DNA from: Acidobacteriota bacterium | GTDB taxonomy: Bacteria; Acidobacteriota; Terriglobia; Terriglobales; Acidobacteriaceae | Assembly: GCA_021846275.1 (NCBI GenBank) | Contig: JAJZBZ010000006.1 | Span: forward strand, 1-64,000 | Length of the DNA stretch: 64,000 bases | Direction of reading: 5' to 3' | Made by a program: the position numbers and the translations under genes | In this document: positions 46,355 through 56,214 of the stretch, one piece after another | How positions within the stretch are numbered: position 1 is the first letter of the stretch | Layout: every line of letters starts with the position of its first letter | The notes under the pieces: generated by a model | Told to the model about the DNA's origin: nothing | The model's database searches: none | Seen by the model: the letters and a program-made list of their open reading frames with translations, nothing else

Positions 46355-48391
46355 GTGGATGAATCCGTGGGAGTGGCGCGGAACTGGCTGGGCGAGTGTG
46401 TGATTCAGAGCGCGCGGCACGCAGGTGGAGGGTGCGAGTGGTGGAGTGGGTGGAAATGGAAATCTGATAGGCTGAGGACGGGCCGGATTTCCCCGGTTTG
46501 GCCGAATGAATGTGTGCGCGATGCCAGAGGCAGTCCTGAAGTCAGAATCGAAATTATCGGTGCGGAACTGACCCCCGTTTTGAACGAATCCAGAGCCAAT
46601 TCGAGCGCGAGCGGCGGATGGAAGCTGCCAGCGAAGATTCCGTGGTGGGAGATTGCCAGCCTGCTGCTGTTCGTGGCGTTTTTCACGCTCTATGGCGTGG
46701 TGCCGCTGCTCGGTGGAGCGGGGCTGGGTCTGGTGGGTGCCGACGAGCCGCGCTATGCGCAGATAGCGCATGAGATGCTGATGAAGCTGATGCATGCGTC
46801 GTCGCTGCGAGGGAAGCTGGCCGCCTGCGTGACGCCGTACTTGTATGGGCGGCCGTGGCTGGAGAAGCCGGCGCTTTACTACTGGCGCGCGATGTATTCG
46901 TTCAGCGAGTTCGGAGTTTCGGACTGGGCGGCGCGGCTGCCTTCTGTGAGCTTTGCGCTGTGGCTGGTGGGGCTGACCTATCTGCACATGCGCAGTTTCC
47001 GGCGCGGCGGACATCTGGATGCGGCGCTGATTACGGCGACCTGCGTGGGGATTCTGAGCTTTTCGCGCGGGGCATCGACGGATATGCAACTGGCCGCGCC
47101 GTTCTGCATCGGGATGCTGGGCTGGTATGCGTGGTATGAGACGCGCTCGAAGTTCTGGCTGGTGGACATATATTTCTTCACGGCGCTGGCGACGCTGGCC
47201 AAGGGTCCGGTGGCGCCGTTTCTCGCGCTGCTGATTATTGGCGCGTTTGCCGCGCTGCGGCGCGAGTGGTGGATTCTGCGGAAGTCGCTGTGGTGGCCGG
47301 GGATCCTGCTCTATTTTGCGATTGTGCTGCCGTGGTTTGTGGCCGTGCAGCGGGAGAATCCGACGTTCTTTGTGGAGTTTTTCCTGCAACACAATCTGGA
47401 GCGTTTTGCGACGAACCGCTATGAGCATGAGCAGCCATTCTGGTACTACCTGGTGGTGGTGGCGGTGGCGACGATGCCGTGGACGGTGGTGGCGGCCCGG
47501 GCGCTCTGGGACGGAATTCTGACGTCGGTGAAGGAGTGGCGGCTGCGGCACTCGACTCCGGATCAGGTGGCGAAGAGCCAGCCGGGGGATGCGTTTCCGG
47601 AGTATCTGGTGCTGTGGGCGCTGATTCCGATTGTGTTTTTCTCGCTTTCGCAGTCGAAGCTGCCGGGGTATATTCTGCCGTCAATTCCGCCGATGATGAT
47701 TCTGACCGGGGATTACCTGTTTCGCCGGCGGGAGCGCGGGCTGGGACGCGGCGTGCTGGTGGGCCATGGGCTGCTGGTGGGCTTTGCGACGGCGGCGGTG
47801 CTGCTGGGGCCGTGGTATGTGGCGCATGGCGCGCATGGGCATCCGCCGATGGGGCAGGTGGGCGTGGCGCTGCTGGCGGGGCTGACGGCGCTGGCGCTGC
47901 AACTGGTGGTGGTCCAGCGGCTGGGACTGAAGCGGCTGCGCGTGGCGACGAGCGCGGTGATGGTGGCGTTGCTGCTGTTTCTCTACGGAGTGGGTCCGTT
48001 CTTCGGCGTACCGGCTGCGCAGGCGAGCAAGGGAACGATCCGGCTGCTGGACAGAACGTATTCGGCACGACCGCTGGCGGAACGGCTGGCGACGATGTTT
48101 CCGCCGGATGAGACAATTGCGGTCTTCCGCGTCAGGCGGGACATGGAGTATGGCCTTGCCTTCTATCGCAACCACGAAGTGGCGAACTATGACGTGGTGG
48201 GCGTGCCGGCGGGCGAGCATGTGCTGGTGGTGCGGGTGACGGGCAAGAATGGCGCGGACCTGCATTCGATGGATGCGCTGGAGGAGTATCTGGACGGGCG
48301 AAGCTACAGGAAGCTCTTCGACTGGCCGGAACAGGGGCTGGCGGTCTATCAGGTGGGCGCGCAAACGCTGGCGACAGGCGCGGCGGAGTAA
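46355..48391 (+). CDS. ArnT/PMT-like polyprenyl-sugar glycosyltransferase
   Basis: This integral membrane glycosyltransferase (GT83-like) would move sugars from polyprenyl-phosphate donors onto lipid or protein acceptors outside the inner membrane. The core starts near residue 96 (PWWEIASLLLFVAFFTLYG) and has GADEPRYAQIAHEML with the catalytic Asp-Glu pair. YGRPWLEKPALYYW and LAKGPVAPFLALL follow, then about ten hydrophobic helices and a C-terminal soluble part. The GTG at 46355 gives 678 residues, but the first 85 look unconserved; GTG 46514 or TTG 46580 may be the real start. Confidence 0.87.
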   Translation: MDESVGVARNWLGECVIQSARHAGGGCEWWSGWKWKSDRLRTGRISPVWPNECVRDARGSPEVRIEIIGAELTPVLNESRANSSASGGWKLPAKIPWWEIASLLLFVAFFTLYGVVPLLGGAGLGLVGADEPRYAQIAHEMLMKLMHASSLRGKLAACVTPYLYGRPWLEKPALYYWRAMYSFSEFGVSDWAARLPSVSFALWLVGLTYLHMRSFRRGGHLDAALITATCVGILSFSRGASTDMQLAAPFCIGMLGWYAWYETRSKFWLVDIYFFTALATLAKGPVAPFLALLIIGAFAALRREWWILRKSLWWPGILLYFAIVLPWFVAVQRENPTFFVEFFLQHNLERFATNRYEHEQPFWYYLVVVAVATMPWTVVAARALWDGILTSVKEWRLRHSTPDQVAKSQPGDAFPEYLVLWALIPIVFFSLSQSKLPGYILPSIPPMMILTGDYLFRRRERGLGRGVLVGHGLLVGFATAAVLLGPWYVAHGAHGHPPMGQVGVALLAGLTALALQLVVVQRLGLKRLRVATSAVMVALLLFLYGVGPFFGVPAAQASKGTIRLLDRTYSARPLAERLATMFPPDETIAVFRVRRDMEYGLAFYRNHEVANYDVVGVPAGEHVLVVRVTGKNGADLHSMDALEEYLDGRSYRKLFDWPEQGLAVYQVGAQTLATGAAE

Positions 48392-48606
48392 TCGACGGAA
48401 AATTTTCTTCGGGTTGTCGACGAAACTGGTCTGCCACGAAATCCGCGTGCCGGGAAATCGGGTTGCAACCGAAATCGGCGTGGGGAGTGAGGGAAACTGC
48501 GCTATGCTCAGAGCAATTGCCGAAGCGCCATGGATATGGAGATGGCTGCAACGGAGATCGCTGCTGCCGCGTCCTATGAAAGAGACGAAGCGCGCGGAGA
48601 GAACGC

Positions 48607-49617
48607 ATGAGGACCAGCGTGACGCCGGAGATCAGGGATTTGCGGCTGTATGGATCGGCCGCGCTGCGCCCGCTGCTGGAGGTCGAAAGCGATCTGTGGC
48701 GGAGGCGTCTGGACTGGGAGTACATGGGGTCGGCGCGGCTGCTGCTGGAATATCTGGATGCGCGCGCACTACCGGGTTTCGTGGCCGTGGAGCAGGGCGA
48801 GATTCTGGGCTATGTCTTCTGCGTGTATGAGGCGAACAAGGCGGTGATTGGCAATGTGTTTGCCGCGCCGCGAGCGACGGGAAAGTGGACAACCGAAGAG
48901 ATGACGCAGTGCGAGGTGGAACGCGTGCTGCTGGAGCACGCAGTCTCGCTGCTGACGCATTCGCCCGGCGTCGACCGCGTCGAGACGCAGTTGCTGCTGC
49001 ATCCAGCCGGCGAGTTGGCTGAGCCGCTGGAGACGGCGGGATTTCGCCGGGCTGAGCGGCTGTATCTGGAGCGGGAACTGAGCGCGGGAGCGTCTGTGCA
49101 GGCACCGCGCTGGACGCTCGATGGCGGATGCCGGTTGCGCGCGTGGCACGACGGCGAAATGACGCGCGCGGCGCAGTTGATTGTGGCCGCGTACAGCGAT
49201 CATCCCGACAGCCGGATCAACGATCAGTACTGTTCGACGCAGGGCGCGCAGCGGTTTCTGCACAACATCGTGCGCTATCCGGGCTGCGGGATATTTGTGC
49301 CGGAGGCCTCGTTTGTGGCCGTGGATGTTGTGAGCGGCGAACTGGCGGGGATGGTCCTCAGCTCGCAGATCAGCGCGCAGCCCGGCGCGGAGTGCGGGCA
49401 CATCACGCAGATATGCGTGCTGCCGGAATATCGGAGGCGCGGACTGGCGGAGCGGCTGATGCGCGAAGCGGCGGATGCGCTGGCGGCGAAGGGATTGCGG
49501 AAGCTGACGCTGACGGTGACGGCGAGCAATGCGGGCGCGATTCGGCTGTATGAGCGCGAGGGATTTCGCGAGCGGCATCGATTTGACGCGGCGGTGTGGG
49601 TGAGGCCGGGCGCGTAA
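48607..49617 (+). CDS. Tandem GNAT-type acetyltransferase
   Basis: The 336-residue protein seems to contain two GNAT-fold halves. The N-terminal half (about 1-165; ALPGFVAVEQGEILGYVFCV) is a degenerate domain. The C-terminal half has the acetyl-CoA loop ICVLPEYRRRGLAERLMREA and LTVTASNAGAIRLYEREGF, so it should be active. The acceptor is unknown. GGAGAG lies eight bases before the ATG. G+C is high, as for the chromosomal neighbours. Confidence 0.85.
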   Translation: MRTSVTPEIRDLRLYGSAALRPLLEVESDLWRRRLDWEYMGSARLLLEYLDARALPGFVAVEQGEILGYVFCVYEANKAVIGNVFAAPRATGKWTTEEMTQCEVERVLLEHAVSLLTHSPGVDRVETQLLLHPAGELAEPLETAGFRRAERLYLERELSAGASVQAPRWTLDGGCRLRAWHDGEMTRAAQLIVAAYSDHPDSRINDQYCSTQGAQRFLHNIVRYPGCGIFVPEASFVAVDVVSGELAGMVLSSQISAQPGAECGHITQICVLPEYRRRGLAERLMREAADALAAKGLRKLTLTVTASNAGAIRLYEREGFRERHRFDAAVWVRPGA

Positions 49618-49709
49618 CGAGCGGCGAAAAACAGTCGCGCGCAGGGCGGGAATCGGGTCGGGATCAGCGGTGAGTTTGGGCGGGGATTTGCGCCGGGTGA
49701 GCGCTGCGC

Positions 49710-49919
49710 TCAGCGCACGACGAGCGCCATCAGCCAACTCGCCGCGATGACCGAAACCGTGAAGAGCAGAAAACACCAAGCCCCGTAGCGCACCATGGCG
49801 CGCGGCGAGCTTCGCTGGGTGATGCCAAAGATGGTGGAGGCAAAGAGCGCGCAAAGCAATACGGCGGTGAAGTGAGTCGGGCGGTATACGAACGAAGCCA
49901 CCAGTGTGGAGACAAACAT
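49710..49919 (-). CDS. Small two-helix membrane protein
   Basis: The 69-residue protein has two hydrophobic stretches, FTAVLLCALFASTIFGI and WCFLLFTVSVIAASWLMALVV, separated by a basic loop, so it spans the membrane twice. Its start overlaps the stop of the gene at 49919-50332, indicating coupling. No known family was recognised; its job is probably tied to that partner. Confidence 0.65.
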   Translation of the reverse strand: MFVSTLVASFVYRPTHFTAVLLCALFASTIFGITQRSSPRAMVRYGAWCFLLFTVSVIAASWLMALVVR

Positions 49920-50332
49920 CAGGGCTGGTCCTGCTTTCTGCCGATGGAGAGATTGTGCGCATCGACGGCGGCCATGATGTTGAGCAGGCCGGCCATGACC
50001 ATGAAGCGCGTGCCGTAGTCGGCTGTCGTCACCTGCACGGAGTCCGCGCCCCAGCCGAACAGCTTGCTCAGGAAGAAGCAGAGTCCGCTGCCAAGGTCAC
50101 CGGCCAGACCGAGCAGGTCGAGAATGTCCTTGGCCGAGCCATAGATTTTGCCCTGCATGGCGATGCCGAGGAAGTACATGCTCACCACGCAGGCGAAGAT
50201 GAGCGCGGCGCGGATGGGGCGGCGGATCATCAGGTGTCCCGCGCCGGGGACGAGCCATCCAAGCACGAGAGGCAGCCAGCCACGCGCGTTGGCGGGCTGT
50301 GCGGAAACGGGTTTTGCTGTGGCGGCAGGCAT
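49919..50332 (-). CDS. Small membrane protein, DUF6677-like
   Basis: The 137-residue protein starts with a soluble tail, then WLPLVLGWLVPGAGHLMIRR, a short motif shared by small polytopic proteins of this kind, and hydrophobic segments ALIFACVVSMYFLGIAM and LSKLFGW. The family name is my best memory match, not a search result. It is followed by a coupled 69-residue membrane protein and preceded within 16 bases by the stop of the MetX-like gene on the same strand. Confidence 0.7.
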   Translation of the reverse strand: MPAATAKPVSAQPANARGWLPLVLGWLVPGAGHLMIRRPIRAALIFACVVSMYFLGIAMQGKIYGSAKDILDLLGLAGDLGSGLCFFLSKLFGWGADSVQVTTADYGTRFMVMAGLLNIMAAVDAHNLSIGRKQDQP

Positions 50333-50347
50333 CGCTCTGATTCTAAC

Positions 50348-51475
50348 TTACTGGCCGGATGCGGCCGCGCGATGGGGCGCTGGCAGGCCCAGGAATGCGG
50401 CGATGTGCTGGTTCAGAAACTGCTCATCGGCGGCACTGGCACCGGCTCCGGCGGGATGGCCCCAGAGCGAAGGAATGGGCAGCAGCGTACAGTGCGGAAT
50501 CATCGGCGCTTCGTACGCGGCGTCGGTCACGGGAAAGTAAAGATCGCTGGCCGAGGGCATGTAGAGCACGCGCGCGCGGATGCTGCCGAGTGCCTTGCGC
50601 AGGTCACCGCCGAAGCCCGGAGTGGCGCCAACGTTCTGCGTCTCCCAGGTGCGCATCTGGAGGATGATATTGTTGGCGTCAGCGCCGGAAATGAAGTTTT
50701 TGCGATAGGAATCGATCACCTGCTGGAGGGTGGTGCCTTTGGGGAAGTCGGGTTTCCAGAGTTCCTCGCGCCACCACGGCTGGGAGTAGAGCCAGGCCGT
50801 CCAGACCAGCGAGAACGCCTCGATGCCTTTCACCGGCTCGGTCTTGTAGTCGCCGCGCTGGAATGCCGGGTCGGTTTCAAGCGCGGTGATCTCGCTTTCC
50901 AGGCGCACGATGCCGTGGCCATAGGTCTTCGCCGTCCCGGACGTCGCGACGATGCGGTCCATGAAGTCCGGGTAGGAGACGGCCCACTGAAAAGCCTGCT
51001 GCGCGCCCATCGAGAAGCCGACGACGGCGCGCAGGTGGTGAACGCCAAGGCCGTCCGTGAGCAACTGGTGGACGGCGCGAACGTTGTCACGAATGGTCAT
51101 GACGGGAAAGCGCGGGCCGTCGAATGGCGCAGGCGTGTTGCTGGGCGACGACGACCGTCCATTGCCGAAGAGTTCGCTGCAAATGAGGAACTGTTTGGCG
51201 GGGTCGAAGACGTGTCCGGGGCCGACGAGCCAGCCGTAGCCGTGCATGTTGGCCATGTAATGCGACGGCAGCAGGTAGGCGTTGTCTCCGGCTGCGTTCA
51301 ATTTCCCATAGGTGCCATAGACGATCTTCGCCTCTGGCATGACGACACCGCTCTCTGTGCGGAAGTTGTGGAGGATGTATTCGTGACGAATCGGCTCCGG
51401 CGCTTTCGCCTCGGTTGGCGCGGCGAAAACAGGCAGGCAGGCGAAATACACAGTCAGGATCAGAATCCGGCGCAT
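50348..51475 (-). CDS. Exported MetX-like alpha/beta hydrolase
   Basis: The 375-residue protein belongs to the alpha/beta-hydrolase fold close to homoserine O-acetyltransferase. The nucleophile elbow is VVGFSMGAQQAFQWA (Ser near residue 145), with SASDLYFPV (Asp) and SLWGHPAGAG (His) near the end. A hydrophobic start (ILILTVYFACLPVFA) is a signal peptide, which cytoplasmic MetX lacks. So the substrate is likely periplasmic and the methionine role is doubtful. The ATG at 51475 has GAGG. It follows the amidase by seven bases. Confidence 0.85.
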   Translation of the reverse strand: MRRILILTVYFACLPVFAAPTEAKAPEPIRHEYILHNFRTESGVVMPEAKIVYGTYGKLNAAGDNAYLLPSHYMANMHGYGWLVGPGHVFDPAKQFLICSELFGNGRSSSPSNTPAPFDGPRFPVMTIRDNVRAVHQLLTDGLGVHHLRAVVGFSMGAQQAFQWAVSYPDFMDRIVATSGTAKTYGHGIVRLESEITALETDPAFQRGDYKTEPVKGIEAFSLVWTAWLYSQPWWREELWKPDFPKGTTLQQVIDSYRKNFISGADANNIILQMRTWETQNVGATPGFGGDLRKALGSIRARVLYMPSASDLYFPVTDAAYEAPMIPHCTLLPIPSLWGHPAGAGASAADEQFLNQHIAAFLGLPAPHRAAASGQ

Positions 51476-51482
51476 GGGAGCC

Positions 51483-53189
51483 TCATGGATGAACTGGAGT
51501 GAATGTGGCCGAAGGTCGCGCGGCCCGCGCGGGATTGAGCGTGGAATGGAGCGCCGGATACAGCGCCGGGTCGCGGCGCGCATGCGTCGTCTGCTCGAAG
51601 TCGTAGGCGAAGCCGATCAGAGTGGATTCGCTGAAGGCCGGGCCGAGAATGGTCATGCCTGCGGGCAGGTCGCCGTGCGTAAATCCCATCGGCACGGTGA
51701 TGGCCGGAAAGCCGGTCTGCGGGCTGAGCACCTGGCTGTTGTCTCCTGCCGGCGAGGTCATGTCGCCGACCTTGCGCGGAGGATCGCTCCATGTGGGATA
51801 GACGATTGCGTCCAGATGAGCCGCCGCCATGGCCTCCAGCAGCGCGTTGCGAAAGCGGATTTTTGCCGGATCGTGGTAGACATCCGGGCATGGCGCGCGG
51901 CGCTCATCCTTCGTAGGCGGCGCAATGGATGCGTTGATCTCGTCGCCGATGTAAGGCAGATACAGGCCGGAGGCGACGATCTGTCGCAGGGAGTGATAGG
52001 GCGCGTTGGCGTGCAGGTCGAGGTAATGGTTGAGATCGGCCTCGAAGTCGCCGCACCAGAGATCAGGCACCAGGGTCTTATAGTCGGGAATGGTGAAGGG
52101 ATCGACAATGGTCGCGCCCTCGGCGCGCAGCGTGGCGATGGCCCGCTCCATCACCGCCTTCACTTCCGGGTCGGTGCGCTGCGTGTCAAAGTACTGGCGA
52201 AAGACCCCGATGCGCGCGCCGCGCAGCGCGTGGCGGCGCAGGGCGCGCGTGTAGTCGATGCCCCGCGTTTGCGAATAAGCCTGTGGATAAGCCGCGGCAG
52301 CGGCGGCCAGATCAGGATCGGTCGGGTCAGGGCCGGCGACGACCGTGAGCAGACGCGCGGCGTCTTCAACCGTGCGCGCCATCGGGCCGCCCACATCGTT
52401 GTGGGCGAAGAGCGGAATGATGCCGGAGCGGCTGGTCAGGCCGATGGTGGGACGGATGCCGACCAGGTCGTTGTGGCTGGAGGGTCCGCGTATGGAGTTG
52501 CCGGTGTCGGTGCCCAGACCGGATTCGCCCAGACTGGCGGCGACGGCTGCTGCGGTGCCGCCGCTGGAGCCGGCCGGAACGCGGCTCAGGTCGTAGGGAT
52601 TGCGCGTGATGCCTGCAATGGAGCTGGCCGTCAGATACGGACTGAAGGCCCACTCGGCCATGTTGGTCTTGGCCAGCACGATGGCTCCCGCACCACGGAG
52701 CCGCGCGACCATCGCCGCGTCGGTCGTCGGCACAAAACCCTTCATCGCGAGCGAGCCGCCCGTCGTCTGGAGTCCGGCGGTGTCGTAGTTGTCCTTGATG
52801 AGCACGGCGATGCCGCCGAGCGGCGGCAGTCGATGGGTGCGGCGAACGGTGGCATCGCAGGCGTCGGCCTCGGCAAGCGCCCGAGGATTGAGCGTGACGA
52901 TGGCGTTCAGCGGAAATTGCTGGTCGGGATCAAGCGTGTGACCAGGCATCGACGGCACCGTCTGGTCGTAGGCGCGGATGCGCGTCAGATACGCCTCGAC
53001 GACGGCGCGACAGGTCGTGCGTCCGGCGAGGATGGCCGCCTGCGTCTGGGCGATGGTGGCGCCGACAACGTTGAACGGCGCGGAGGTCTCAGTCTTTCTG
53101 GCTGCAACAGCGGGCTGCGCGGCAAGCGGGATCGACACGGCGAAAAACGCCAGCAGGATGAGTCGAAGCAGACGACCGGGAACGAGCAT
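51483..53189 (-). CDS. Secreted amidase (amidase-signature family)
   Basis: The 568-residue protein has a signal peptide ([20 protein letters not shown]) and the amidase-signature core: Lys in [15 protein letters not shown], then [18 protein letters not shown] with the catalytic Ser pair. [14 protein letters not shown] and [10 protein letters not shown] near the C-terminus are also typical. It hydrolyses an amide outside the cytoplasm; substrate unknown. It is coupled by a seven-base gap to the exported MetX-like hydrolase, so the two may act on the same compound. Length is usual. Confidence 0.92.
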   Translation of the reverse strand: MLVPGRLLRLILLAFFAVSIPLAAQPAVAARKTETSAPFNVVGATIAQTQAAILAGRTTCRAVVEAYLTRIRAYDQTVPSMPGHTLDPDQQFPLNAIVTLNPRALAEADACDATVRRTHRLPPLGGIAVLIKDNYDTAGLQTTGGSLAMKGFVPTTDAAMVARLRGAGAIVLAKTNMAEWAFSPYLTASSIAGITRNPYDLSRVPAGSSGGTAAAVAASLGESGLGTDTGNSIRGPSSHNDLVGIRPTIGLTSRSGIIPLFAHNDVGGPMARTVEDAARLLTVVAGPDPTDPDLAAAAAAYPQAYSQTRGIDYTRALRRHALRGARIGVFRQYFDTQRTDPEVKAVMERAIATLRAEGATIVDPFTIPDYKTLVPDLWCGDFEADLNHYLDLHANAPYHSLRQIVASGLYLPYIGDEINASIAPPTKDERRAPCPDVYHDPAKIRFRNALLEAMAAAHLDAIVYPTWSDPPRKVGDMTSPAGDNSQVLSPQTGFPAITVPMGFTHGDLPAGMTILGPAFSESTLIGFAYDFEQTTHARRDPALYPALHSTLNPARAARPSATFTPVHP

Positions 53190-53298
53190 GACAGATTGGT
53201 ATCACGCGCGGCGCGCGGTGGCGAGAAAAATTTGAAGGGAGATTTCCACGGCTGTTTGCGCACTGCCTGCGGGGCTGGGTTCGCGCCAGTTTTCGTGG

Positions 53299-54777
53299 CT
53301 ATTTTCTTTTCCAGCGAACGCCGTCCCGGCTGTCTTCGATCAGGATGCCGAGTGAGGCAAGCTCGTCGCGAATCTCGTCGGAGCGGCGAAAGTTGCGCTG
53401 GCGGCGCGCCTGATTTCGCTCTTCGATGCGGGCTTCGACCTCGGCATCGGTGAGCGTTTGCGCGGCGAGCAGTTCGGGCGCAACCTCGTCGAGTCTGCCA
53501 CTGGCGCGCGCCCACTCGATGGCGGCGCGGGTCGGCTCGGCGTCGTGGTCGGCGATGACGGCAAAGACCGCGTCGAAGTCGTCGAGCACGCGCAGCATGG
53601 CGTCGCGGTCGTTCGAGCGAAGCTGGCCCGCGTCCAGCGCGATGTTGCCTTCGCGAACCATCTCGAAGACGGCCGCGCGCGCTTCGGCGGTGTTCAGGTC
53701 GCCGGCCAGCGCATCGCGGAACTCCTCCTCGGCGCGCGCCGCTGCGGCCATGCACGCAAGCGAGGAACCGGCGGGCAGATCGGCGGAGCGCAGGCGCGCT
53801 GCAAAGGTGCGCAGGCGATCAATCGCACTCGTCGCCTCATCCAGCCCGTCAAAGGTGAAGTTGAGCTGATGCCGATAGGGAACCGAGATGAGCGCGAGGC
53901 GTATGGCCGAGGCTTTGTAACCGCGCAGCAGCAGATCGCGCAGCGTGAAAAAGTTGCCCTCGGATTTGGACATCTTGCGACCGTTGACGAGCAGGAACCG
54001 AACGTGAAACCAGTGTCGCGCGAAGGTCTTTCCAGTGGCGGATTCGCTCTGCGCAATCTCGTTCTCGTGGTGTGGAAACATCAGGTCTTCGCCGCCCGCG
54101 TGCAGGTCAAAGCTCTCGCCGAGAAACTCCATCGCCATCGCCGAGCACTCAAGATGCCAGCCGGGACGACCGCGCCCGATGGCCGTCTCCCAGCCGGTTT
54201 CGCCGGGCGGCGTCGCCTTCCACAGGGCAAAGTCGCGGGCCGAGTCGCGCTCGTACTCATCCACATCCACGCGCGCGCCGTCGGTCATGCCGTCCAGATC
54301 TTTTTTGCTGAGCTTGCCGTATTCCGGAAACGCGCTCAGGCGGAAGTACCAGTTGCCGTCGTCGGTGCGATAGGCGGCGTTGCGCGCGGCCAGCCGCTCG
54401 ACCAGCGAGACCATCTGCGGGATGTGTTCCGTCGCGCGGGTCAGTATCTCCGGCCGCTCCACGGCGAGGCTCGCCAGATCGTCGAGGAACGCCTGCTCGA
54501 AGCGCGGCGTGTATTCGCTGATGGGTACGCCCGCTGCCGCGGCGTTGCGAATGATCTTGTCGTCCACATCGGTGATGTTCATGACATGACGAACGCGGGT
54601 GCCAAACAGACGCAGTGTGCGGCGCAGCAGATCGACCTGAAGAAAGGTGCGAAAGTTGCCGATGTGTCCGTAGTCGTAGACCGTCGGTCCGCAGGCATAC
54701 ATGCGCAACTCGGCTCCGTCGGCGGGAACCACTTCGTCCAGTTGTCCGCTGAGGGTGTTGAAGAGCCGTAGAGTCAT
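53299..54777 (-). CDS. cysS: Cysteinyl-tRNA synthetase
   Basis: CysS charges tRNA-Cys. The 492-residue class I synthetase has MYACGPTVYDYGHIGNFRTF near residue 27, with the HIGH-like HIGN and the zinc-ligand Cys. GWHLECSAMAMEFLG holds further Cys and HxxxE zinc ligands. NGRKMSKSEGNFFTL supplies the KMSKS loop. The frame is open for more than 1.4 kb upstream, but this is a high-G+C shadow; the ATG at 54777 begins MTLRLFNTLSGQ as in the family. It is divergent from the gene at 55054. Confidence 0.96.
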   Translation of the reverse strand: MTLRLFNTLSGQLDEVVPADGAELRMYACGPTVYDYGHIGNFRTFLQVDLLRRTLRLFGTRVRHVMNITDVDDKIIRNAAAAGVPISEYTPRFEQAFLDDLASLAVERPEILTRATEHIPQMVSLVERLAARNAAYRTDDGNWYFRLSAFPEYGKLSKKDLDGMTDGARVDVDEYERDSARDFALWKATPPGETGWETAIGRGRPGWHLECSAMAMEFLGESFDLHAGGEDLMFPHHENEIAQSESATGKTFARHWFHVRFLLVNGRKMSKSEGNFFTLRDLLLRGYKASAIRLALISVPYRHQLNFTFDGLDEATSAIDRLRTFAARLRSADLPAGSSLACMAAAARAEEEFRDALAGDLNTAEARAAVFEMVREGNIALDAGQLRSNDRDAMLRVLDDFDAVFAVIADHDAEPTRAAIEWARASGRLDEVAPELLAAQTLTDAEVEARIEERNQARRQRNFRRSDEIRDELASLGILIEDSRDGVRWKRK

Positions 54778-55053
54778 GCGTGTCCGGAGCGCGCGCGATG
54801 CGGATGGGGCTGCGCGGCGACCTATTCGATTGTAGCAGCGCGACGCATCGGATTGGCGCGGCGGATGGAATGGAACTGCCCGACCGGGATCGGGAAACCT
54901 CGCGCGGCAATCCCGGCTGTTGAAACGGATTCTTCTCCCCAAAACAGGTTTGAGCCGTCTACCATGGAGCAGGGACAAATTTTGCCGGAGCCATCCTACT
55001 CCCCATGGATTTGCTTCAGCACGCGGCGCGAAGAGCGCAGGAGACCGCACCGC

Positions 55054-56214
55054 ATGACTGCGGAAAGACCGGCCGCAGGCGCGCGGCACAATCTGTGGGC
55101 TGCTCTTCTGTTGCTGCCGCTGTGCGCGAGCGCGCTCCGCGCGGAGACGCCTTCGCTGCCCGCTGTCCCAGAGACTGCCTCTCTGCCTGCTCTGGATTCC
55201 GCCGCGCAGACTCCGCTGGTGACCGCCTCCCAGGCTGTTCCCAATCCCGCCGCGCAGTCCATCCCGAACGCCGCCGCGCAGGCGGCGGAAAACCCGGTCG
55301 AGCCGGGATCGATCACCGGCGTCGTGATGGGCAGCGAGGATGCGGTCTACGAAGGCGCCACCGTCACGCTGGAGCCGCTGCACCGGAAGACAACGACCGA
55401 TGGAATGGGCAGCTTCCGCATTGCCGATGTGCCGCCGGGGCGCTACACACTCGTGGTGGCCGCTCCCGGATTCAAAACCGCGCGGCAGGCGCTGACGCTC
55501 GACGCGGGCCAGCCTCTGGCGCTGCCTGCGATTCGCATGGAGATTGCGCCCACGACGACGCAGGTGCTGGTCACGCCCGACGAGCGCGAGATCGCGACCC
55601 AGGAGGTGCATGCCGAGGAGCAGCAGCGCGTCTTCGGCTTCATTCCGAATTTTTACGTGGTCTATGACAAGAACGCGCCTCCGCTGACCAAGCGCGAGAA
55701 GTTCCATCTTGCGTGGCGGACGATGATTGATCCCTTCACCTTTGTGGGCAGCGCCGCGGTGGCCGGCGTCCAACAGGCGACAGACGCCTTCAGCGGCTAT
55801 GGACAGGGTGCCGAAGGTTATGCCGATCGATTCGGCGCGGACCTGGGCGACAACGAGATTGGCACATTCCTCGGCGGAGCGGTTTTTCCGTCGCTCTTTC
55901 ACCAGGATCCGCGCTATCTGGTGCTGGGACCGAGCAGCACCACGCGGCATCGCATCTGGTACGCGCTGGAGAATGCCGTCATCTGTCGCGGCGACAATCG
56001 CAAATTTCAGTTCTGCTACTCCGGGCTTCTGGGCAGCCTTGCCGCGGCGGGCATCTCGAATTTCTACTATCCCGCTGTGAATCGGCATGGAGCTTCGCTG
56101 ACCTTTGAGAATCTGGGGATCGGCATCGCGGCCAGCGGCGCCAGCAATATCTTCCAGGAATTCTTCGTGCGCCGATGGACCCCGCATGCGCAGGTGCAGA
56201 CGGATACGCCCTAG
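55054..56214 (+). CDS. Exported protein with carboxypeptidase-regulatory-like domain
   Basis: The 386-residue protein has a signal peptide (LWAALLLLPLCASALRA) and an alanine/proline-rich linker. A carboxypeptidase regulatory-like beta domain follows at about 100-180 (GSITGVVMGSEDAVYEGATVTL; GSFRIADVPPGRYTLVV). The rest (FHLAWRTMIDPFTFVGSAA; FLGGAVFPSLFHQDPRYLV; FENLGIGIAASGASNIFQEF) looks like a compact outer-membrane-associated domain often seen in acidobacterial proteins; its function is unknown. GGAG lies before the ATG at 55054. The stop overlaps the transposase relic on the other strand. Confidence 0.8.
   Translation: MTAERPAAGARHNLWAALLLLPLCASALRAETPSLPAVPETASLPALDSAAQTPLVTASQAVPNPAAQSIPNAAAQAAENPVEPGSITGVVMGSEDAVYEGATVTLEPLHRKTTTDGMGSFRIADVPPGRYTLVVAAPGFKTARQALTLDAGQPLALPAIRMEIAPTTTQVLVTPDEREIATQEVHAEEQQRVFGFIPNFYVVYDKNAPPLTKREKFHLAWRTMIDPFTFVGSAAVAGVQQATDAFSGYGQGAEGYADRFGADLGDNEIGTFLGGAVFPSLFHQDPRYLVLGPSSTTRHRIWYALENAVICRGDNRKFQFCYSGLLGSLAAAGISNFYYPAVNRHGASLTFENLGIGIAASGASNIFQEFFVRRWTPHAQVQTDTP

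Noticed and set aside
49904-51502. 532-codon plus-strand frame opposite the small membrane protein and MetX-like genes
   Set aside because: The minus strand encodes proteins with coherent motifs; the plus frame has no recognisable features.
51474-53453. 659-codon plus-strand frame opposite the amidase
   Set aside because: The minus strand carries a complete amidase with signal peptide and catalytic motifs; the plus frame is a high-G+C shadow.
54778-56187. Upstream extension of the cysS frame on the minus strand
   Set aside because: CysS begins at ATG 54777. The extension runs antisense to the exported protein at 55054 and has no family features.
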